11,511 nucleotides of DNA from positions 1-11,511 of the forward strand of contig CAZNYM010000051.1 of assembly GCA_964577255.1 (NCBI GenBank). Direction: 5' to 3'. The notes beneath the pieces were generated by a model. It worked only from the letters and a program-made list of their open reading frames with translations, did no database searches and was not told the DNA's origin. Below, in pieces: positions 6,929-11,511 of this stretch; position 1 is the first letter of the stretch; each line of letters opens with the position of its first letter. The translations under genes and the position numbers were made by a program. Source of the stretch: Micavibrio_C sp964577255 (GTDB lineage Bacteria > Pseudomonadota > Alphaproteobacteria > Micavibrionales > Micavibrionaceae).

Positions 6929-9595
6929 TTATGAATTGCGCAGCAGGATCTGGGTCGAGGCCATGTCGACCGACTGCGTCATGACCGTCTGGCTGCCGGT
7001 GAACATCTGGCTCATGACGGTTTCAGGCAGGCCCTGAGCACCTTCGTTGAAAGTCTTCACGTTGCTGCCGATCCAGCGCAGGATGCGCGTGGGGATCAGG
7101 TCGATCAGCTTGAACGACGCCAGGCCCAGCAGATAGACGATGATCGCGTAAATGATCATAAAAAAGAACATATCGGCCTGGGCGCGGATATAGCGTATGC
7201 CGCCCAGGGCCGTATCGGCGGGATTGGCGGCGGGCGAGCCGGCCGCAGGGATCTTGTAGCCGGAAACGTTCGATACCACCTCCGGCCAGATGTCGTGCAG
7301 AACGCGCACCTGGGTCGTGTAGATGATCACGGCGGCCATAAGCCCGAAGACAATCAGGATCGGGCGGATGAAAATCTCGAACAGCAGGTAATAGCCATTC
7401 ATGCCGGCGGGGCCGGGAATGCCCTCGCCGTCGATGCGGATATGCGCGATCGCCCACAAGGGCGCACCAACCATGGCTTCGAAGATCGACTTCACCCAGT
7501 TGGTCGCGGCGATGAAGAAATAGATGAACGGCAGGAAGGGCAGGACGTAATAAAGCAGGAACCCGACCGACAGGCCGATCACGCCGATCTGGACTGCAAA
7601 ACCGGACGCTGCTGATCCAACGGTAGTGATGACGTTCGAGCTGAGCAGATTCCCAAGTCCACCCAGGACTTTACCGCCAATGGCGTAGCCGAAACTGCTG
7701 ACCGAGTGTTCGATCAGCCCGCGGCCGATCGACACCAGCTGCACGAGCGGGTGGACGTTCACGTTGTCGCGCATGCTGATGAGACCGTCGAGGCCGAACA
7801 GCATGCGCATGGCGTCGATCAGGAAGTTGCTGCTCGAGGGCGTATACTGGTCGGCCCACAGTTTCTGCGCTTCAAAGAACAGGTTGGCGAGTTCGTAGTC
7901 CAGGCGGCTGCTGAGTGGTACTTCCTGGCCCTGCTTCTGTCCTTTGCCCAGAATGGGGCGATAGCGCGTCGGGCCGGTGATGTCGCCGTCGTTCTGCTTC
8001 TTGAACTCCAGAACTTCCTCCATCACCTGCGGGTAACGGCGCGGCGTGGGCAGGTTGAAGGTGGCGGAAATCATGCTGCCGTTCATCTGCGCCAGCGTGT
8101 TGTACCAGATGCCGCCGCCGGCCCAGCCGTAACGGTCAAAGTTCTGGTTGTATGTGGCGTAGGCGACCTGCCGCTGCACGGCGGTGGGTACCAGGGGCTC
8201 GGCGGCATCCGTCATCATCAACCGGTTGAAATAGGCCATAATGGCCTGTACCGTGGCCGCCGTCGGCTGCGGCAGCGTCGGATCACGGTTGGGCAGGCTG
8301 GAAAGCCGCGCCCGCGCCATGTTTTCCGCCGCCGGTATGATGTTGACCGCGTCGCCCCACAGCGCCCGGACCAGGCCGCCGAAGACCCAGGTATCGGAAG
8401 CGATCATCCCTTCCTGCAGGTAACGCGGGCCGTCCTGCTGCACATCCTGGATGGTATAAGTCAGCTCGCCGCACAGCGGTTTGATGAAGCCGGTTTCATC
8501 GCGGTAGTTGAGAACGTTCTCCTCGCCGAAGCGGATCGTGATCGGGTTGTTCTCCGAAAAAGCCAGCAGCTGCGTCAGGTTGGCCGCGCCCGCCTGACCC
8601 AGGCGGATAGGTGCCTTGTTGGGGTACACGACAAAGGGCTGTATATCCGTTCCCGGATAAAGCAGGGCATAAGCCTCGCGGCAGACGCGGGCGACGAAGA
8701 TGAACTCAGCCAGGTTGTTGATGTCGGGCGCGTTCGGCGTGGCGATCAGCGTGTTGGCGGGGCCGATCGGCGTGACAGCCGTCGCGCGCAGCTGGGCGTT
8801 GAGCTGGAGCCAGGCGTTGGTGGCCAGGTTCGATCCCCACTTGGCGCTTTGCAGCGTGATCAGCTGCGCCCAGTTGAAAACCGGATTTGCCATGTTGCCG
8901 TAAGGTACAGGGGTCAGCAGCGCAAACGCCAGGATCAGGCGCAGGGGCGCCATCAGCTTGTTGAAACGCTGGCCGAAGGGCATGCCGGTCTTGGCGGTTT
9001 CACCCACCACGGCGATGACGAAATACAGAATGATGATGAATGCCACCATCATCAGGCCCAGATTGTAGTAATAGAACATCTGGTGCAGGCCCTGATGGAA
9101 CGGCGTCGGGAACGGGGCGAAAGCAGCGTCGGTCGCGTATTTGGAATTGAAGAATCCGGGCAGGCCGAACACCTGGTCGAGCATCGAAAAGGCGATATCG
9201 TCCCGCGGCGCGACCGGGCGGAAGAAAACGTTGAGATAGCCGGCGCTCATGGCGTGCGCGGCCGGGATGAAGAGCGCCATGAAAGCCAGCGCAAACTGCC
9301 CTGCCAGCAGGAATACGGCCAGCAGAATGGCATAGAAGACGATGACCTGGTCGATATGGTCGCGGGTATAGCGCACCCGGCGCCCGGCCTCGGCGACGAC
9401 GTGGCGGATGCCGAAACGGCCGTAATTAGCGGGCTGGAAATACGGGTGCGCGTCGGGCAGCAGACGCGCCGCGCGGAAGGCGCAGGCCATCATCAGCGCC
9501 ACGGTCGAGAAACCGGACGTGATAATCTCCCTCACCCGCGGCACGATGCCGGGGAGCAGGAAATAATTTACGACGGCTTTGGTTCCGGGGCCCAT
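6929..9595 (-). CDS. DotA/TraY-family type IVB secretion membrane protein, copy 1 (complete)
   Basis: This 888-aa polytopic membrane protein resembles DotA (Legionella Dot/Icm) and TraY (IncI conjugation), large inner-membrane parts of type IVB secretion systems. N-terminal family features are DDIAFSMLDQVFGLPG (132-147), a membrane helix (about 173-198) and the block GETAKTGMPFGQRFNKLMAP (198-217), followed by LRL and a second helix. A long, probably periplasmic region (about 235-630) has Cys305 and Cys375. The C-terminal membrane core (about 664-760) includes GFLLYYVLPFLPFIYFF, IFEAMVGAPLWAIAH and EIFIRPILIVFG. One more helix (about 805-828) and a polar Met/Thr/Gln/Ser-rich tail end the protein. 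It is shorter than Legionella DotA (about 1,050 aa). The ATG lies 12 nt after the stop of a paralogue, with only a weak CAGG before it, so the two are probably co-translated. The family call comes from remembered motifs; the actual substrate or system is unknown. Confidence 0.82.
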   Translation of the reverse strand: MGPGTKAVVNYFLLPGIVPRVREIITSGFSTVALMMACAFRAARLLPDAHPYFQPANYGRFGIRHVVAEAGRRVRYTRDHIDQVIVFYAILLAVFLLAGQFALAFMALFIPAAHAMSAGYLNVFFRPVAPRDDIAFSMLDQVFGLPGFFNSKYATDAAFAPFPTPFHQGLHQMFYYYNLGLMMVAFIIILYFVIAVVGETAKTGMPFGQRFNKLMAPLRLILAFALLTPVPYGNMANPVFNWAQLITLQSAKWGSNLATNAWLQLNAQLRATAVTPIGPANTLIATPNAPDINNLAEFIFVARVCREAYALLYPGTDIQPFVVYPNKAPIRLGQAGAANLTQLLAFSENNPITIRFGEENVLNYRDETGFIKPLCGELTYTIQDVQQDGPRYLQEGMIASDTWVFGGLVRALWGDAVNIIPAAENMARARLSSLPNRDPTLPQPTAATVQAIMAYFNRLMMTDAAEPLVPTAVQRQVAYATYNQNFDRYGWAGGGIWYNTLAQMNGSMISATFNLPTPRRYPQVMEEVLEFKKQNDGDITGPTRYRPILGKGQKQGQEVPLSSRLDYELANLFFEAQKLWADQYTPSSSNFLIDAMRMLFGLDGLISMRDNVNVHPLVQLVSIGRGLIEHSVSSFGYAIGGKVLGGLGNLLSSNVITTVGSAASGFAVQIGVIGLSVGFLLYYVLPFLPFIYFFIAATNWVKSIFEAMVGAPLWAIAHIRIDGEGIPGPAGMNGYYLLFEIFIRPILIVFGLMAAVIIYTTQVRVLHDIWPEVVSNVSGYKIPAAGSPAANPADTALGGIRYIRAQADMFFFMIIYAIIVYLLGLASFKLIDLIPTRILRWIGSNVKTFNEGAQGLPETVMSQMFTGSQTVMTQSVDMASTQILLRNS
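7547..7569. repeat. 23-bp identical segment shared by the DotA/TraY copies (copy 1 site)
   Basis: These 23 bases are identical to 10256-10278 in the neighbouring paralogue and encode the conserved VGFLLYY start of the C-terminal membrane core. The identity reflects common ancestry, possibly kept by gene conversion. Confidence 0.6.
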
Positions 9596-9607
9596 GACCT
9601 GTTTCGC

Positions 9608-11511
9608 TTACGATCCTTCCTTCATGACGTCTTTTACGGCAGCGCCGGTGGACTTGGCCGCCTGCATGCCCTGCTGCGAAGCTTCCACCAGTTTGCTCGA
9701 AATAAAGCCGGCTTTAAAGGCCGAACCGGTAATAAGCCCCTCCACCTCATCCGGGTTGCGGTCGCCAAAGGTGGCGACGCTGGCGCCGATCCAGCGCAGG
9801 ATGAAGTCGGGCACGGTATCGACCATCTTGAAGCTGGCGGTGGCGAACAGATAGACGAGGAAGGCATAGATCACCGTGAAAAAGATCTGGTCGATGGCGC
9901 CACGCAGGTTGAAAATATTTCCCGTATCCCCTTGTGTCGTGACCCCGGCGGCGGTGGCCTTGTCGAAGCCGGCCAGGTTGCTGACCACAAGCGACCATAT
10001 CTCATGCAGGACGGCAATCTGGGCGGTGAATATGGCGATGCAGCCCAGCATGCCGAAGACGATCAGAACCGGACGCAGGAAAATCTCCAGAATCAGGTAA
10101 TAACCGTCCATGCCGGGGCGCGAAGGCAGGCCGTCGCCGTCGATATGCAGGTGCGCAAGCGCCCAAAGCGGTACGCCGACGATCGCCTCGAAAACACCCT
10201 TGATCCAGCCGCCGACCGCGAACAGAAAGTAAATAAAAGGCATGAAGGGAATGATGTAATAAAGCAGGAACCCGACCGTCAGGCCCACCATCGCCATTTT
10301 CGAAGCGATGCTGCTGATGGCTTCCGCCATATGGCCGATGGCGGGATAGCCAAACAGGCTGGCAAACCCGCCCATGCCGGCCATGAACGAAAACCCAAGG
10401 TTGCGGATGGCCGATTCGAGGATCGAGCGCCCCACGATCGAAAGCTGCGCCAACGGGTGGATGTTGTTGTTGGTGACCATGCTGAACAGCGCGTCCGTAC
10501 CGAACAGAAGATTGACGACGTCGACGAAGATATTGCCCGAGGGTTTGACCGGGCCCACGGCGTCTTTCCACACCTGCTGCGCCTCATAAAGCGTGCGCGC
10601 CACCATCATGTCGCGCGGGTTGGAGAAGGTGATGGGGCTGCCGTCGGCGCGGAAAGGCTTGAAACGCTCCTGCGGGATGATGTTCTTGTCGGTCTTTTTC
10701 TTCTCTTTATAGACCGTTTCCATCACCTCGGGGTATTTTGTAGCGTAGGGCATGGCGTAAATCGCCGAAATCAGGTTGCCGTTCATCTCCGCCACGCGCG
10801 TGAACCACATACCCGCCCCGCCCCAGCCATTGACGAAAATGTTGGGCGTCCAGTTCGCCTGGCGCTGCCTGGTCACCGCCTGGTCCACCAGGTTGTCGGC
10901 ATAAAGCCGGTACTGATTTTTCATGGCGTCAAGTTCGTTGGCCGTCGCCAGGGTCAGCGTCGGGTCGTGGTTCGGATCGACTGAAGCCGTGCGGCGCACG
11001 ACGCGATCGGCAATGTCGCCCATTGATACGGTGCCCCACATGGTCTGGGTTGCATCGCGCGCCGACGGCCACATCAGGTTGGCCACCAGCATATAATAAG
11101 ACATCGTCGCCCAGTTCGAGCCCGGCGAGCGTTGCGTCGTGGGATCCTGGGTCGTCGGAACGTCGGGAACCTCGATCTTTATCTCTCCGCAATAGGGGCG
11201 GATATGGCCGGGGAAAGATGTGTGCACCGGGCTGTTGTTGGCGTTTGACGCGAACTCGCCGAAAACGATGCGGATATCGTTGTTGTTGGAATAGGACAAG
11301 GCGCCCGCCACCCCGCCACTGTCATAAAATGTTACCGGCGCGGCGGCGACGGCCGGCCACAGCTCTACTGATGGCGTGGCGACATTGCTCGAATTGATGA
11401 GCCAGGCGCGAATGTTGCGGCCGTTCAGCAGCGCTTCGGCCCGGACGCAGGTGGCGACCACCGTGCCAAATTCAAGAATCGAGTTGACGGGCGGTGCCTT
11501 GGGCCGGCCGA
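9608..11511 (-). CDS. DotA/TraY-family type IVB secretion membrane protein, copy 2 (5' end cut by right edge)
   Basis: The last 633 residues are visible. The frame is open to base 11511, so the in-frame GTG at 11461 is an internal valine codon and not the start. It aligns with copy 1 from about residue 290 to the end: NSILEFGTVVATCVRAEALL matches NNLAEFIFVARVCREAYALL. The pairs EMNGNLISA / QMNGSMISA, VGFLLYYIIPFMPFIYF / VGFLLYYVLPFLPFIYF and EIFLRPVLIVFG / EIFIRPILIVFG follow. It has the same C-terminal membrane core and a last helix near IIYAF-type residues (VIYAFLVYLFATASFKMVD). Its tail, rich in Ala, Lys, Ser and Gln, is unlike copy 1. The missing N-terminal part probably holds the GETAKTG-type block. 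It lies directly upstream of copy 1 and almost certainly shares its transcript. Like copy 1, its assignment to a secretion or conjugation system is by family only. Confidence 0.8.
   Translation of the reverse strand, partial: GRPKAPPVNSILEFGTVVATCVRAEALLNGRNIRAWLINSSNVATPSVELWPAVAAAPVTFYDSGGVAGALSYSNNNDIRIVFGEFASNANNSPVHTSFPGHIRPYCGEIKIEVPDVPTTQDPTTQRSPGSNWATMSYYMLVANLMWPSARDATQTMWGTVSMGDIADRVVRRTASVDPNHDPTLTLATANELDAMKNQYRLYADNLVDQAVTRQRQANWTPNIFVNGWGGAGMWFTRVAEMNGNLISAIYAMPYATKYPEVMETVYKEKKKTDKNIIPQERFKPFRADGSPITFSNPRDMMVARTLYEAQQVWKDAVGPVKPSGNIFVDVVNLLFGTDALFSMVTNNNIHPLAQLSIVGRSILESAIRNLGFSFMAGMGGFASLFGYPAIGHMAEAISSIASKMAMVGLTVGFLLYYIIPFMPFIYFLFAVGGWIKGVFEAIVGVPLWALAHLHIDGDGLPSRPGMDGYYLILEIFLRPVLIVFGMLGCIAIFTAQIAVLHEIWSLVVSNLAGFDKATAAGVTTQGDTGNIFNLRGAIDQIFFTVIYAFLVYLFATASFKMVDTVPDFILRWIGASVATFGDRNPDEVEGLITGSAFKAGFISSKLVEASQQGMQAAKSTGAAVKDVMKEGS
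10256..10278. repeat. 23-bp identical segment shared by the DotA/TraY copies (copy 2 site)
   Basis: This is the partner of 7547-7569, in the same orientation and about 2.7 kb away, one paralogue length. Recombination between the two sites would produce a single fused in-frame gene. Confidence 0.6.

Noticed and set aside
7706..10984. A 1092-codon plus-strand open frame opposite both DotA/TraY genes.
   Set aside because: Its protein is His/Arg/Gln/Asp-rich with no recognisable domain. It lies fully antisense to two genes with clear family motifs, and long antisense frames are common in GC-rich coding DNA. The two halves resemble each other only because the sense genes are paralogues.
11459..11461. 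A GTG that could be taken as the start of DotA/TraY copy 2.
   Set aside because: The frame is open further upstream to the window edge, and the 16 residues before it align with copy 1 (NSILEF / NNLAEF), so it is an internal codon.
6929..11511. Reading the DotA/TraY pair as an integrated plasmid or mobile element.
   Set aside because: No integrase, relaxase, attachment repeat or base-composition shift is visible. The boundary with mlaC is only 6 nt. The right side is not visible, so this remains open.

Overview
The window looks like ordinary chromosome from a GC-rich Gram-negative proteobacterium, most likely an alphaproteobacterium. MlaA and MlaC closely resemble the forms I know from Rhodospirillales-like genomes, and mlaA and mlaC sit side by side without mlaEFD, as is common in alphaproteobacteria. 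This taxonomic call rests on remembered family features, not on a search. Codon and base use look even throughout. I see no insertion sequence, integron, tRNA, rRNA or CRISPR array.

Bases 1-2678 (minus strand) hold a tight set read pepA > earP > efp: an M17 leucyl aminopeptidase, the EF-P arginine rhamnosyltransferase, and the first 18 codons of elongation factor P, which runs off the left edge. pepA and earP overlap by 4 nt, and the efp ribosome binding site lies over the earP stop codon. EarP glycosylates EF-P, so enzyme and target are co-transcribed.

Bases 2743-5033 (plus strand) hold lptF and lptG, the two permeases of the LPS export ABC transporter, with a 4-nt overlap. They diverge from pepA across 64 bp. 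A 237-bp leader follows, with a candidate promoter and a 54-nt imperfect hairpin, and then mlaA, an outer-membrane lipoprotein for phospholipid traffic. mlaA ends in a strong intrinsic terminator. A good sigma70-type promoter abuts that terminator and drives mlaC, the periplasmic lipid shuttle. The plus-strand half is therefore about envelope asymmetry: LPS outward, phospholipid handling by Mla.

Bases 6929-11511 (minus strand) hold two tandem genes for large polytopic membrane proteins of the DotA/TraY family (type IVB secretion / IncI-type conjugation). They are clear paralogues of each other. The upstream copy is cut by the right edge and the downstream copy is complete at 888 aa. The pair converges on mlaC with a 6-nt gap. 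A tandem DotA/TraY pair beside housekeeping envelope genes, with no plasmid backbone in view, is the most interesting part of the window. The rest of a secretion or conjugation system, if there is one, would lie beyond base 11511.
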